From the NCBI GenBank assembly GCA_016703025.1, contig JADJCV010000004.1:1054001-1118000 (forward strand): 64,000 nucleotides of DNA, read 5' to 3'. This document shows, in pieces, positions 1 to 9,112 of this stretch. Within the stretch, counting starts at the first letter, position 1. Every line of letters starts with the position of its first letter. Made by a program: the position numbers and the translations under genes. Origin of the DNA: Candidatus Avedoeria danica (GTDB taxonomy: Bacteria; Chloroflexota; Anaerolineae; Epilineales; Epilineaceae). Under the pieces are notes generated by a model that saw only the letters and a program-made list of their open reading frames with translations, made no database searches and was not told the origin of the DNA.

Positions 1-17
1 GCCCGCAGGAGCCCCCC

Positions 18-1508
18 ATGTCCGCTTACGACCGCAACCGATTCCAGATGATCATCGGCAACGCGCCGGTGGATGCCGCGTCCGGCGCATGGACGACGAC
101 GATGAACCCGGCGACCGGCCGGCCGCTGGCCGAAGTGCCCGACGGCGGACCGGCGGACGTCGACCGTGCCGTCGCCGCAGCGCGGGCGGCATTTGACGGC
201 GGGAAGTGGGCCCGAATGGGCGGCGCACGACGGACCCGGCTCATGTTCAAACTGGCCGACTTGCTGTGGTCGGCGATCGATGACCTGGCGACGCTCGAGG
301 CCAAGGACAACGGCAAGGCGATCCAGAGCGTCAAGGCCGAGATCGCGCAGGGCATCGGCGAACTCGAGTTCTTCGCCGGCGCCGCGACGAAGATCCAGGG
401 CCGGACGAACGAGGCGCCGTTCGGGTTCCTGAACTACACGTTGCGCGAGCCGCTCGGCGTCTGTGCGTTGATCGTGCCGTGGAACTACCCGCTCATGCTC
501 ACGCTCCGCAAGCTCGCGCCGGCCCTCGCCGCCGGCAACGCCTGCGTGATCAAGCCGGCGTCGTACACGCCGCTCTCGGCGCTCGTCCTCGGCGAGCTGG
601 CGGTCGAGGCCGGCTTCCCGGAGGGGGCGGTGAACGTCGTCACCGGCGGTGGAGCGACCGTCGGCGCAGGCCTGGCGCGCCATCGGGGCGTGGACAAGGT
701 GAGCTTCACGGGCTCGACCGAGGTCGGTCGCTCGATCCTCGATGCCGCCAAGGGCGACTTCCGCCGCGTCTCGCTGGAACTCGGCGGCAAGAGCCCCGCC
801 ATCGTGTTCGGCGATGCGGACCTCGGCGCCGCGGTGCCGGCGACGGTCTGGTCGATCTTCTACTCGGCGGGCCAGTCGTGCGAGGCCCGCAGCCGAATCT
901 TCGTCCAGCGCCCGGTGTACGACGCGTTCGTCGAGGCGTTCGCCGCGGCAACGCAGCGGCTCGTCGTCGGCGATCCGCTGGACAAGGCGACCCAAATCGG
1001 AGCACTGATCACGCCCGAGCACCGCGCCGGCGTCGAGGGCTACATCGCCGCCGGCCAAGCCGAAGGGGCGCGGTTGCTGACCGGCGGCGGCCGACCGACG
1101 GACCCGGCGCTTGCGGACGGCAGCTTCCTGCTGCCGACGACGCTGGCCGACTGCACGAACGACATGCGCGTCGCCCAGGAGGAGATCTTCGGACCCGTCG
1201 CCTGCATCCTGCCGTTCGATGACGACGCGGCAGCCGTCGCCGGGGCGAACGACAGCATCTACGGCCTCGCCGCATCCGTCTGGACGCGCGATATCGGCCG
1301 GGCGCACCGCACGGCCGCGGCGATCAAGAGCGGCATCGTCACCGTCAACCAGCCGTTCACCGTGTTCCCCGGCACACCGTTCGGTGGCTACAAGCAGTCC
1401 GGCTGGGGACGCGAGGTCAGCCTCGAGGCGTTGGACGATTTCACCGAGCTGAAGAGCGTCGTCGTCTACACCGGCACGCGTCCGGTCGACCCGTTCGGCC
1501 TAGGCTAG
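18..1508 (+). CDS. NAD(P)-dependent aldehyde dehydrogenase
   Basis: Cytosolic aldehyde dehydrogenase superfamily enzyme oxidising an aldehyde to the acid, 496 residues, a normal length. The catalytic set is complete: Asn156 in VPWNYPL, the cofactor turn FTGSTEVG near 230-237, general base Glu254 in ELGGKSP and nucleophile Cys288 in GQSCEAR. Overall it resembles the betaine/4-aminobutyraldehyde dehydrogenase branch, but the substrate cannot be read from the sequence. AGGAG at 7-11 lies six bases before the ATG and supports this start. Its stop overlaps the end of the convergent chromate transporter gene by nine bases. Upstream context is cut off by the window edge. Confidence 0.95.
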   Translation: MSAYDRNRFQMIIGNAPVDAASGAWTTTMNPATGRPLAEVPDGGPADVDRAVAAARAAFDGGKWARMGGARRTRLMFKLADLLWSAIDDLATLEAKDNGKAIQSVKAEIAQGIGELEFFAGAATKIQGRTNEAPFGFLNYTLREPLGVCALIVPWNYPLMLTLRKLAPALAAGNACVIKPASYTPLSALVLGELAVEAGFPEGAVNVVTGGGATVGAGLARHRGVDKVSFTGSTEVGRSILDAAKGDFRRVSLELGGKSPAIVFGDADLGAAVPATVWSIFYSAGQSCEARSRIFVQRPVYDAFVEAFAAATQRLVVGDPLDKATQIGALITPEHRAGVEGYIAAGQAEGARLLTGGGRPTDPALADGSFLLPTTLADCTNDMRVAQEEIFGPVACILPFDDDAAAVAGANDSIYGLAASVWTRDIGRAHRTAAAIKSGIVTVNQPFTVFPGTPFGGYKQSGWGREVSLEALDDFTELKSVVVYTGTRPVDPFGLG

Positions 1509-2048
1509 CGCCACGGCGCCGACGAGCGCCGCCAGGACGAGGACGACCGCCGGATGGACGTCGAACAGGAGGAGCACGAAGCTGGCCGCCAGGATCGCGC
1601 CGAACCACGCCAGGCCCGCCGGCGGCATCGTGCGCGTGACGCCGCGGCCGACGTCCCAGGCCGTCCACGCCAACAGCGCGACGACGGCCGGCCGGGCGGC
1701 GCTGAGCGCACCCTTGGCGCGCGGCCGGTCCTGGTAGGCCGCGACCGTGGCGGCGACCGCCAGCATGATGAGCGCGGTCGGCAACACCATCCCGACGAGG
1801 CCGGCCGCCGCGCCAAGCGACCCGGCCTGCCGCCAGCCGATGACAGCCGCCAGCTTCGTCGTGATCGGGCCCGGCAAGGCGTTGCCCATCGCCAGGAGGT
1901 CGACGAACTCGGCGTCCGTCAGCCAGCCGCGCCCGACGACGACCTCCTGCTGCATGAGCGGGATCATCGACGGCCCACCGCCGAACCCGAAGGCGCCGCA
2001 GCGCGTGAACGTGACGAACACCGCCCAGACGCGTACCAAGTGTTCCAT
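1500..2048 (-). CDS. Single-domain chromate transporter (CHR family)
   Basis: Integral membrane protein of the CHR chromate transporter family, 182 residues, the length of one CHR domain. The family signature is near the N-terminus (FGFGGGPSMIPLMQQE), followed by NALPGPITTK and several hydrophobic helices. The start is the ATG at 2048, because GGAGGG lies six bases upstream and the family begins near residue 1; an upstream ATG at 2105 would add a charged tail. Short CHR proteins usually occur as adjacent pairs and work together; no partner is seen here. Chromate or sulfate export is family knowledge, not shown by the sequence. Confidence 0.9.
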   Translation of the reverse strand: MEHLVRVWAVFVTFTRCGAFGFGGGPSMIPLMQQEVVVGRGWLTDAEFVDLLAMGNALPGPITTKLAAVIGWRQAGSLGAAAGLVGMVLPTALIMLAVAATVAAYQDRPRAKGALSAARPAVVALLAWTAWDVGRGVTRTMPPAGLAWFGAILAASFVLLLFDVHPAVVLVLAALVGAVALA

Positions 2049-2074
2049 TGCCGCCCTCCACGGGAGACGGCGAT

Positions 2075-2080
2075 TATACT
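2075..2080 (+). promoter_or_regulatory. Probable -10 box TATACT
   Basis: TATACT in an otherwise GC-rich stretch, 18 bases before the GTG start at 2099. The same hexamer precedes several other genes in this window. No convincing -35 element is visible. Confidence 0.45.
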
Positions 2081-2098
2081 GTCGGCGGAGGCGGAGCC

Positions 2099-2692
2099 GT
2101 GGCAACGACCGAACAGCAACACCTGCCGAGTCCGACGTCGAGCAGCGAGGTTCAGCGGACGCTCAGCCTGTCCCTCATGGGCGGCTCGGTCGCGTTCCTC
2201 GCCTTGCTGCTGGCCGTCGTGTGGGTCTTCGCCGTGCCGCACGGCCCGTACACCGTGCGCCGTGTCCAGCCCGTGCTCGATGCGGCCGTCCGCCGGGCGG
2301 CGGTCGGCGACGCGCTCGGCGTGCACGGCCTCTATTCCAACGCCGGCCTGCGGCAGACGACGCTCGAATCCGTCGATGCCCTCGTGCTCGGCAACGACGC
2401 GTTCGCGGGCGCCGTCGGTGTCCGCATCGCCCGCATCGTGCCGATCGACGGGCTCGACGCCCTCGCCCCGCAGGCGGCGATCGTGAACGCGTTCATCCGC
2501 TACGGCGACGGGCGCGCGACGTTCCCGTTGTCCGCAACGCTCGACCTCGAAGACCGCGACTGGCGAATCCGCGAGCTCGTCGTCGGCACGGCCGGCGCCG
2601 GCGGCGAAGGCCAGAACGAGGCTGGCGGATCATTCTTTCCGGGCGACGGCATCGATGACGTGCCCGGCATCGACGGCAGGACCACGCCGTGA
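2099..2692 (+). CDS. Membrane-anchored protein of unknown function
   Basis: Not recognised as a named family. The 197-residue product has a short polar N-terminus, one transmembrane helix (about residues 25-48, LMGGSVAFLALLLAVVWVF) and a soluble domain of about 140 residues that is probably extracytoplasmic. The GTG at 2099 is preferred over the in-frame ATG at 2048 because a GGAG-type ribosome site sits just before it and the putative -10 box lies between the two. It is the first gene of a three-gene operon: its stop overlaps the next start in a GTGA arrangement. The fold may be NTF2-like (a small domain with a DLEDRDWRI segment), but that is a guess. Confidence 0.7.
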   Translation: MATTEQQHLPSPTSSSEVQRTLSLSLMGGSVAFLALLLAVVWVFAVPHGPYTVRRVQPVLDAAVRRAAVGDALGVHGLYSNAGLRQTTLESVDALVLGNDAFAGAVGVRIARIVPIDGLDALAPQAAIVNAFIRYGDGRATFPLSATLDLEDRDWRIRELVVGTAGAGGEGQNEAGGSFFPGDGIDDVPGIDGRTTP

Positions 2693-3075
2693 GCGGCCAC
2701 ACCAACGGCGTCGGGCCGAACGCGCGTTGGCGGTCGTTCGGGTCGCTCTACATCCTGGGCATCGGCGGGCCGGTCGACGACGAGGGAGTCGGCCACGTCG
2801 AGCGGTTCGCCTGGCGCTTCCTCGTGCGCACGGGTGCACGCGCGAGCGACGCGGTGCTGGCGTTCAGCACGATGCCCAAGCTGATGGCCTTCACGCGTGC
2901 CGTGAACGGCGCGACGCCGCACGCGGTGTCGACGGAGGCGCTCAAGGTGGACACGGTTCGGATCGCGCGCGATCCGGCGATCGACATCGAAGTCGATCTG
3001 GCTCCGTCCGACTTCGCCGGCTGGCTCGGCGGCGGGACGCTTGTCGAACGCATCGTGCCGGCGCTCGAGCGATGA
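2689..3075 (+). CDS. Conserved-looking hypothetical protein
   Basis: A 128-residue cytosolic product that I do not recognise. It has no signal peptide or membrane segment. It starts at a GTG overlapping the previous stop (GTGA) and ends overlapping the phosphoribosyltransferase start (ATGA), so it is translationally coupled on both sides. This argues that it is a real gene and works with its neighbours. Confidence 0.65.
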   Translation: MSGHTNGVGPNARWRSFGSLYILGIGGPVDDEGVGHVERFAWRFLVRTGARASDAVLAFSTMPKLMAFTRAVNGATPHAVSTEALKVDTVRIARDPAIDIEVDLAPSDFAGWLGGGTLVERIVPALER

Positions 3076-3536
3076 GCGACGCCCGGGTCAACCTCAGTTG
3101 GGAGGACGTCGTCGCGCTGACGCGTGCGCTGGCCGTTCAGTTGGGCGACGTCCCGTTCGATGCCGTCCTCGCCGTCTCGCGCGGCGGGCTCGTTCCGGCG
3201 GCGGTGCTGTGCAGCGTCCTCGACCACCGCAACGTGCTCTCCGCCGCGCTGGCCAGCTATCACGGCGAAACGAAGACGGACACGATGACGGTCTACCACT
3301 TCCCGCGCGACGACGACGTGCGCGGCCGGCGCGTGCTCATCGTCGACGACATCTGGGACTCGGGGCGCACCGCGGTGGCCGTTCGAGACCGCGTGCGCGC
3401 GCTCGGCGGCGAGCCGATCGTGGCCGTGCTGCACTACAAGCCGCGCCGTTCCGCGTTCCCGAACGAGGCGCCGGACCATTGGGTCGTCGAGACGGACGAC
3501 TGGATCGTCTACCCGTGGGAGGGACTGCGGCCGTGA
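3072..3536 (+). CDS. Type I phosphoribosyltransferase (Gpt/HGPRT-like)
   Basis: Cytosolic purine-type phosphoribosyltransferase of 154 residues. The PRPP-binding loop is clear at residues 88-101 (VLIVDDIWDSGRTA); SRGGLVPA near residue 36 is the pyrophosphate-binding region, and the C-terminus carries the DWIVYPWE motif common in short Gpt-like enzymes. Such enzymes salvage xanthine, guanine or hypoxanthine with PRPP; the base cannot be chosen from sequence. The ATG overlaps the preceding stop by four bases, making this the last gene of the operon from 2099. Confidence 0.88.
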   Translation: MSDARVNLSWEDVVALTRALAVQLGDVPFDAVLAVSRGGLVPAAVLCSVLDHRNVLSAALASYHGETKTDTMTVYHFPRDDDVRGRRVLIVDDIWDSGRTAVAVRDRVRALGGEPIVAVLHYKPRRSAFPNEAPDHWVVETDDWIVYPWEGLRP

Positions 3537-3579
3537 CAGCCGCGGCGCGGCCCGCCGTCGAGAGGGCCGTGGTCACGTA

Positions 3580-4719
3580 CTACTCGGTGTCCGCCGTCGA
3601 CTCGTCCGGATCGCCGCCATAGGCCATCCGGGCGATGTGGCCGACCGCGTCATGGGACGTGGCGCCTTCGATGTGGCGCACCCCGCGCGCCGCGCCGGCC
3701 TGGCCTCGGTCGGGCAGCTTGCGCACCAGGAACTCGACGAGATCCCCCTCGGCCAGCGCGCCGAACAGCGATTCGTCCTCCATGTCCGCGACGTGACAGA
3801 AGTAGTCGCGGCCATCGGCGGCGTGGATGAAGGCATACATCCGGTCGTCGAACTTGCGCTTGATGTAGCCTGTCATCGACTGCCCGACGCGGGGTGCGAC
3901 GCCGTGCGGCGCATCGTCCTCACCGGACGGATGGCCCTCGGACGCTCCGCTCCAGGCGTGCTCGCGCTGGCGCGAGAACTCGCTGCGGCACGTGTCGCAG
4001 TAGAATTTCTGGCCCTTGCGCGGGTAGTACGTCGTCGTGACCATCCGATCGCCTTCGTGCGCCGGCGACTCGCAGCGGCGCAAGTGCGGCTCGTACGTGA
4101 GCTCGATCTCGTCGACGAGGTCGTTCAACCAGATGACGTCGTAGTCCTTCACGCGCGCCTCGTCGAGCGGGTCGCTGAACTCGGCGGCGCAGCTGCCCTG
4201 AACGCTGGCGATCGCCACGCGCTTCCCCAGCAGCCGCAGGTACTGGAACACGGGTCGATAGTCCCCGTCGCCGACGACGGCGATCGCCACGTCGTACACC
4301 GTGCCGAGCGCGGCGTAGTAGAGCATCGTCGTCGCGAGCGCGATGTCGACGCACTTCTCGCGCGGCTCGAACGTGTCGTCGGGGTCGCGGTCGGAGCGGC
4401 GCACGCGGCGGCCCATGTAGTTCACGCGGAAGAGCTGGACGTCGTAGCGGTACTCCTCGCGCAGGAAGTCGTAGAAGTCCAACTGCCGCTCGACGGCTTC
4501 GTCATCCAGGGCGTCGTGGTGGGCTGGATAGCTCGACACGAGGTGCGTACGGACGATATCCACCGGCGCACCGCCGGCCTTGTCGCCGATGATCCCGGCG
4601 AGCACGTTCGGCAACTTGCCGAAGTGGATGCGGTACTCCGGCTTGCCGGCCGACTCGGCCAGCTTGAACGTGTTGCGGTACAACCACGTACCGTCGATGA
4701 ACACCATCACTTTGGGCAT
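3580..4719 (-). CDS. NYN-domain nuclease fused to a cold-shock-like domain
   Basis: A 379-residue protein with an N-terminal NYN (LabA/DUF88, PIN-like) domain: MVFIDGTWLY with Asp9, KCVDIALAT with Asp125 and VVGDGDYRP with Asp151/Asp153 give the expected metal-binding acidic cluster. A CxxC pair follows in FYCDTCRSEF (about 255-265), then an OB-fold resembling a cold-shock domain (GYIKRKFDDRMYAFIH, DYFCHVADM, about 290-345). NYN domains are RNases, and the C-terminal part probably binds RNA, so an RNA-processing role is inferred. The start MPKVMVFIDG was chosen because it abuts the domain; the open frame extends further upstream without conserved content. It is a single gene facing away from the phosphoribosyltransferase operon. 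Confidence 0.85.
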   Translation of the reverse strand: MPKVMVFIDGTWLYRNTFKLAESAGKPEYRIHFGKLPNVLAGIIGDKAGGAPVDIVRTHLVSSYPAHHDALDDEAVERQLDFYDFLREEYRYDVQLFRVNYMGRRVRRSDRDPDDTFEPREKCVDIALATTMLYYAALGTVYDVAIAVVGDGDYRPVFQYLRLLGKRVAIASVQGSCAAEFSDPLDEARVKDYDVIWLNDLVDEIELTYEPHLRRCESPAHEGDRMVTTTYYPRKGQKFYCDTCRSEFSRQREHAWSGASEGHPSGEDDAPHGVAPRVGQSMTGYIKRKFDDRMYAFIHAADGRDYFCHVADMEDESLFGALAEGDLVEFLVRKLPDRGQAGAARGVRHIEGATSHDAVGHIARMAYGGDPDESTADTE

Positions 4720-4814
4720 CTTGACCTTGACTCCTGGCGGGTACGGTTGCAGTTGGCCTGAATGCGAAACGTGAGATCGATCTTTGTATGCCGCATCGAT
4801 GTCGACGAACGCGC

Positions 4815-6671
4815 CTAGTGCGCGCCTCTTCCTCGTCGGGCGCTCAAGAGCGCGCCCAAGCCGCCGATTAACAGCGCCGCAGCAAGGGCGATACCGAGCC
4901 GACCATCCGGGCGTCCGTCGCCCGCTTCGGCAACCGCATCGGAATCGCCTGCCCCTCCGGCCGCCCCGGCGGACCCTGCAGGCGCACCGCCGCCCGCACC
5001 TGCGCCAAGCGGCGGCACCGTGCCGGGCGGCAGCAAGTCCATGCCCGGTGGCTCGGTTGGCGGCGCCCCGGCCGGCGCCCCGCTGCCCGCCCCGTCGTCC
5101 GGCGACCCGATGGCGGTCGGCGTCGCCAGACCGCTCGTCAGGACGCGCCCCGCCACGGACTTCCGTGTGGCCAATGAACGCCCGGCCAAGTCGGTGGCCG
5201 AGATAACATCGATCGTGATCGGGATCCCGCCGTCGGTGGAGAGGGATGTGACGTACGCCTCGACGCCGCCCGCCAGCGCCGCGCGCGCCGCACCGATCGC
5301 CTCGACGATCGCGTCGGCCCCGGCCGGCTCGGGGCGGCTGGCACGATCGAGCAGCCCGAGCCAGGCGGTTTCGACGAGGGCGGACCGATCGACTTCTTCC
5401 AGCCGGGCGTACAGGCTGCCCATCACGCCGTTGCCGTCGGCGAAGCCGGCATACGCGCCGAACAGACGGGCCGATGCCATGGCGACCTCTCCGGAAAGCG
5501 TAAGTCGCTCTGCCTCGTCGAGCGCATCGTTCAACGCCGCCAGCGGTTCGGACGGAACATAGTCCGCCGCGTCGGGCGTCACCCCGAGGACCGTCATCAC
5601 GAGCTCGGCCACGCGCGCGTCGACCTCGGGACCGACCGGCGCCGGCGGCAATTCGAGGATGTAGTGTCCGGCCGCGACATCGTTCGCCGTCGCGCTTGCC
5701 GCGCCGCCGAGGTTCCAGCGCACGTCGTCCATCCGCAGCGCACGAGGACTCCAACGGATATCGAGCACGAAGCCGCCGAGCCCCCCAACGTCCGCGACGC
5801 CGCGCGTCATGATCGGCACCGCGACGCTCTGGCCCACTTGGCCGACCACGGGCAGCCCCTCGAACGACAGGATGGCCGGCACCTCGCGCGGCGGCACCCC
5901 GCCGGTCGACACGGATGTCTCGAGCTCGTCCATCGCGCGTTCGAACAACGCCAATGCGCTGGCCGCCGCGTCGGCCGACTGGTCGAGCGCCGCCATCCGC
6001 ATCCGGTAGGCCATCACGCGCACGCGCTGGAGTGCGACGGCCCCCGCGGGCACCGCCGCAGCGACGCTCGCCTCGCGCGCCGCCACGTCGTCCATCAACG
6101 CGATCGCCGCGTTGCGCATGTCCCGCCACACATCCTCGCCGCCCCGTTGGCGGGCGGACAGCCGCTCGAAGTCCGCTGCCAGCTCACGCCAACCGGCCAG
6201 CGCCGTGCCCAGCGCCGGCGCGCTGCCGGCCAGGCCGGGCGCCAGCACGTCCAGGGCCCCTGCGACGCGTTCGGCCTCGGACCGGATGCGGGCCGCATCC
6301 TGGCTGTCCAGCGCCTGACCGACCTGGAACAGCGCCCCGTCCACCGTCGCCAGCGGGCCGCGCGCGGCGTCACCGGCCAGCACGAGGGACGGGCGGTGGA
6401 GGTCCAGCGCCGCCAACACGACGTTGTTGTACGTGTCGTCGGCCTGCTGCCAGCCGGCGTCGTCGGCGGCCGCGGACGCGACATCGGCCAGCGCGCGGAA
6501 CGCCGCGGCGATGCTGCGGGCGGCCTCAGCCTGCGGCGACGCCGCGGCGGTCGGATCCTGGGCCAGTGCCGGCGGGGCAAGCCGCAGCCCGACGCCGCAC
6601 GCGACGGCGACGGCAACGGTTGGCCAAGCCCATCGGGCTCTGGGGCGCGGTGCATCAGATAGGACGGCCAC
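4815..6671 (-). CDS. Exported membrane-anchored protein with cohesin-like domain
   Basis: A 618-residue envelope protein. The GTG at 6671 is chosen because GGAG lies about seven bases upstream and it places a signal peptide (TVAVAVACGVGLRL.., cleavage after ALA near residue 38) at the N-terminus. Residues about 40-250 are Ala-rich and helical. Residues about 265-360 resemble a cohesin-type beta sandwich (GQSVAVPI, LGGFVLDIRWSPRAL). A Gly/Pro/Ala-rich linker leads to a C-terminal membrane helix (LGIALAAALLIGGLGALL) ending in RRGRGAH. Cohesin-like domains bind protein partners; a surface scaffold role is inferred. No dockerin was seen in the window. Confidence 0.75.
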   Translation of the reverse strand: MAVLSDAPRPRARWAWPTVAVAVACGVGLRLAPPALAQDPTAAASPQAEAARSIAAAFRALADVASAAADDAGWQQADDTYNNVVLAALDLHRPSLVLAGDAARGPLATVDGALFQVGQALDSQDAARIRSEAERVAGALDVLAPGLAGSAPALGTALAGWRELAADFERLSARQRGGEDVWRDMRNAAIALMDDVAAREASVAAAVPAGAVALQRVRVMAYRMRMAALDQSADAAASALALFERAMDELETSVSTGGVPPREVPAILSFEGLPVVGQVGQSVAVPIMTRGVADVGGLGGFVLDIRWSPRALRMDDVRWNLGGAASATANDVAAGHYILELPPAPVGPEVDARVAELVMTVLGVTPDAADYVPSEPLAALNDALDEAERLTLSGEVAMASARLFGAYAGFADGNGVMGSLYARLEEVDRSALVETAWLGLLDRASRPEPAGADAIVEAIGAARAALAGGVEAYVTSLSTDGGIPITIDVISATDLAGRSLATRKSVAGRVLTSGLATPTAIGSPDDGAGSGAPAGAPPTEPPGMDLLPPGTVPPLGAGAGGGAPAGSAGAAGGAGDSDAVAEAGDGRPDGRLGIALAAALLIGGLGALLSARRGRGAH

Positions 6672-6867
6672 ACGTGCTCCTGCCGGCTGTCGAGCGGTCG
6701 GGAATGGCGACTGGAGGGGATGGGTGAGGGATGTCGCCGACGTTCGACAATGATAACAGACGCCCCGGCCCCCGAAGTGGACAAACGCCGCTGCCGTCGA
6801 CACAATCGTCGGCTGGCCGCGCGTGAGGCGGCGCTGGATCGAGCGACGCATGCGAGGGGGTCGACCC

Positions 6868-7572
6868 ATGGCTGACTACGGTTTTGAGCCTTATTCCGCG
6901 GAGCCCGAGCCGGATCCGCCGACGTCGTCGCGCCTGACGGGCGGCATCAGCCCCCAGACCGCGGCGGCCGTGCTCCTGATCGCGATCGTGCTCGCCACGC
7001 TCTACCTCTTCTTTGGCCCGCTGCCCGACGACGGTGCCGCCGTGCCGGCGACGCCGACGGCCCTCGTGTCGGCTGCCACCAGCGCCCGTCCATCGGCCGC
7101 CGCCACCGGCAACGCCGCCGGCGGGCTCTCGGTTGCGACGCCCAGCCCGGCCACGATGGCCGGCGTCGCGACGGTCCCCATCGGGACGCCACTCGGTGCG
7201 CCGACGAGTTCGACGCCGTCCATGCTCGGTGCCAGCGCTGCTACCCCGTTGCCGGGCGCAGGGTCGGTGAGCGGTACGATTGCGATCGGCGCGTTCGTCA
7301 CGGTCAACGGTGTCGGCACGGACGGCCTCCGATACCGGATGGGGGCCGGCGCCGACAACCTGACGATCCGGATCGTGTCGGAGGGCGAGACGTTCAAGAT
7401 CCTCGGCGGACCCGAGACCGCCGACGGCACGGTCTTCTGGCGCGTGCAGGACGCGCGCGGCAACGTCGGCTGGGCGGCCGAACCGTTCCTTGCGCCGTCG
7501 GCTGCGCCCAGCGGCTGGAACCCGCCCGTTGCATCGCCGACGTTCGAAGCGGACGCCGCGCCGGCGCCGTAG
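6868..7572 (+). CDS. Membrane-anchored protein with SH3-like domain
   Basis: A 234-residue protein with a short acidic N-terminus, one membrane helix at about 30-50 (TAAAVLLIAIVLATLYLFFG), a long low-complexity Ala/Thr/Pro linker, and a C-terminal bacterial SH3-like domain at about 150-215 (LRYRMGAGADNLTIRIVSEG, WRVQDARGNVGW). Such domains bind cell-wall or surface polymers. The ATG at 6868 follows a GAGGGGG tract at 6854-6860, which fits a ribosome site; the ATG at 6823 lacks one. It is divergent from the cohesin-like envelope gene across about 200 bases. Confidence 0.8.
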   Translation: MADYGFEPYSAEPEPDPPTSSRLTGGISPQTAAAVLLIAIVLATLYLFFGPLPDDGAAVPATPTALVSAATSARPSAAATGNAAGGLSVATPSPATMAGVATVPIGTPLGAPTSSTPSMLGASAATPLPGAGSVSGTIAIGAFVTVNGVGTDGLRYRMGAGADNLTIRIVSEGETFKILGGPETADGTVFWRVQDARGNVGWAAEPFLAPSAAPSGWNPPVASPTFEADAAPAP

Positions 7573-7587
7573 GTCGAAGCGGTCCGT

Positions 7588-8505
7588 TTACGCTTCGTCG
7601 CGCGGCCCGATCGGTGTCCAGTCCAGAAAGCGGCGAATCGCCGGCGCGATCTCGGTCACGGAAGCAGGCGGCGAACCGCCGGCGTCGGGTCCTCGCCACG
7701 CGCCGAGGGCGGGGGCAAGGGTATGCTGCGTGGTGGTCGCGTCCTCCAGGTTGCCGTGATCGCTCATGAGCACGAGGGCGCTGTCGGCGGGCCAGGCGGA
7801 CAGGATGCCGCCAATGAACGCGTCGAGGCGCTGCAGCACATCGACCGCGTCGTCCATGTCGCCGCGGTGTCCCGCGGCATCCGTGGCGAAGTGCTCGTAC
7901 ACGCAGAGGGCATAGGTCCGCGCATCGGCGGCCAGCTTGCGGCCGGCCTCGTACGGATCGGCGACGATGGGCCGACGGCCGGTGCTCCCGCGCGGAGGGC
8001 TGAAGTACGGCGGAATTGCGCGTCCGGCGGCCGACTCGGCCGGCCCGCGCAACGGCACGCCCGCCTGCACCGCCGCCCGCGCGATCGCCGAGAGCCGCCC
8101 GGCGCCGCCCGTGACGCGCTCGATCAGGCGTTCGGGATAGGCCGTTGCCAGTGCGGACGGAGCGCCGTGCCGGCGGGCATCCTGCCAAAGACTGTGCAGG
8201 GCCATCACGGCCTGTACATCCGATCCGGCGAAGGGCCCGCTGTGCGCGCCGACGGCCGCGGCGACGTTGCGCCCCGTGATCAGTGCCGCCTGCCCCGTGC
8301 CGCTCTGCGGCAGTCCGGCGACACCCATCGTTGCGTCGAGCGCCAGCGCCGGCAGCGTCGGCCGGCCGGTGCCTGCCACCGGCCGACGGCCGAGAAGCCG
8401 GCACATGTGCGGCAACTCGGCGCGCGCGAACGGGTTCGTGTCCGACTGATCGACCCCCCAGCCGATCCCATCGACGAACAGCACGAGCACGGAGCGCCGA
8501 GCCAC
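7588..8505 (-). CDS. Alkaline-phosphatase-superfamily metalloenzyme
   Basis: Protein of about 305 residues related to the metalloenzyme core shared by phosphoglycerate mutase (cofactor-independent), phosphopentomutase and alkaline phosphatase. Visible metal-site motifs are SVLVLFVDGIGWG at the start, SGTGQAAL with the candidate Ser/Thr nucleophile, the HFATDAAGHRGDMD region and MSDHGNLED near the C-terminus. It is shorter than true mutases, so the reaction is not assigned. The start is uncertain: the GTG at 8505 is the first conventional in-frame codon close to the domain, but a GGAGGG tract lies farther upstream. Last gene of the long minus-strand operon. Confidence 0.75.
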   Translation of the reverse strand: MARRSVLVLFVDGIGWGVDQSDTNPFARAELPHMCRLLGRRPVAGTGRPTLPALALDATMGVAGLPQSGTGQAALITGRNVAAAVGAHSGPFAGSDVQAVMALHSLWQDARRHGAPSALATAYPERLIERVTGGAGRLSAIARAAVQAGVPLRGPAESAAGRAIPPYFSPPRGSTGRRPIVADPYEAGRKLAADARTYALCVYEHFATDAAGHRGDMDDAVDVLQRLDAFIGGILSAWPADSALVLMSDHGNLEDATTTQHTLAPALGAWRGPDAGGSPPASVTEIAPAIRRFLDWTPIGPRDEA

Positions 8506-8564
8506 CGTGCGGCCGTCGGCAACCGCGCTTCGGTCCGCAACGTCGACGATTGCCCTCCGCCCGG

Positions 8565-9101
8565 TCAGGCGCCGGTGTCGCCGAGATCGACCAACTGGGC
8601 GTAACGCGTGTTGTGGAACACGAGCGGCGACGCATCTTCGTCGCCTGCATGGCACGCCACGACCCGGCCGACGAAGATCGTGTGGTCGCCGGCGTCGTAC
8701 GCCCGGTCGACGACGCAGTCGAACCACGCGACCGCATCGTCGAAGCACGGGCAGCCCGTCACCGCGGTGCCGTACGGCACGTCCGCGAAGCGGTCGGCCG
8801 CGTCGGCGACGCGGCCGGCGAAGACGTCGGATCGTTTCGACTGGTCGGCGGCGAGGACGTTCACGCAGAACGCACCCGACGCGGCCACGCGCGCATGGGA
8901 GCGCCAGCGGCGGTCGATGACGACGAGCACCATCGGCGGCGCGACCGAGACCGACGTGAACGCGCTGGCCGTCATGCCGTGCGGCACGCCGTCGCTGACC
9001 ATCGTGATGACGGTCACACCGCTTGGCCACCGGCGCATCGCGGCGCGGTAATCATCGGCGCTGGCCGTCGCGTCCGGCGGCGTTGGCTGGGTCGGGGTCA
9101 T
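8565..9101 (-). CDS. Flavin reductase-like FMN-binding protein
   Basis: A 178-residue protein of the flavin reductase (HpaC/NTA-MoB-like) split-barrel family. Typical segments are RRWPSGVTVITM, GMTASAFTSVSVAPP, GAFCVNVLAADQ and the C-terminal HTIFVGRVVACHAGDEDASPL. These proteins use NAD(P)H to reduce FMN or FAD for a partner oxygenase; no partner monooxygenase is adjacent. It starts 11 bases after the upstream gene ends, inside the operon running from 14601 to 7588. Confidence 0.9.
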   Translation of the reverse strand: MTPTQPTPPDATASADDYRAAMRRWPSGVTVITMVSDGVPHGMTASAFTSVSVAPPMVLVVIDRRWRSHARVAASGAFCVNVLAADQSKRSDVFAGRVADAADRFADVPYGTAVTGCPCFDDAVAWFDCVVDRAYDAGDHTIFVGRVVACHAGDEDASPLVFHNTRYAQLVDLGDTGA

Positions 9102-9112
9102 GGCGGCCGATT

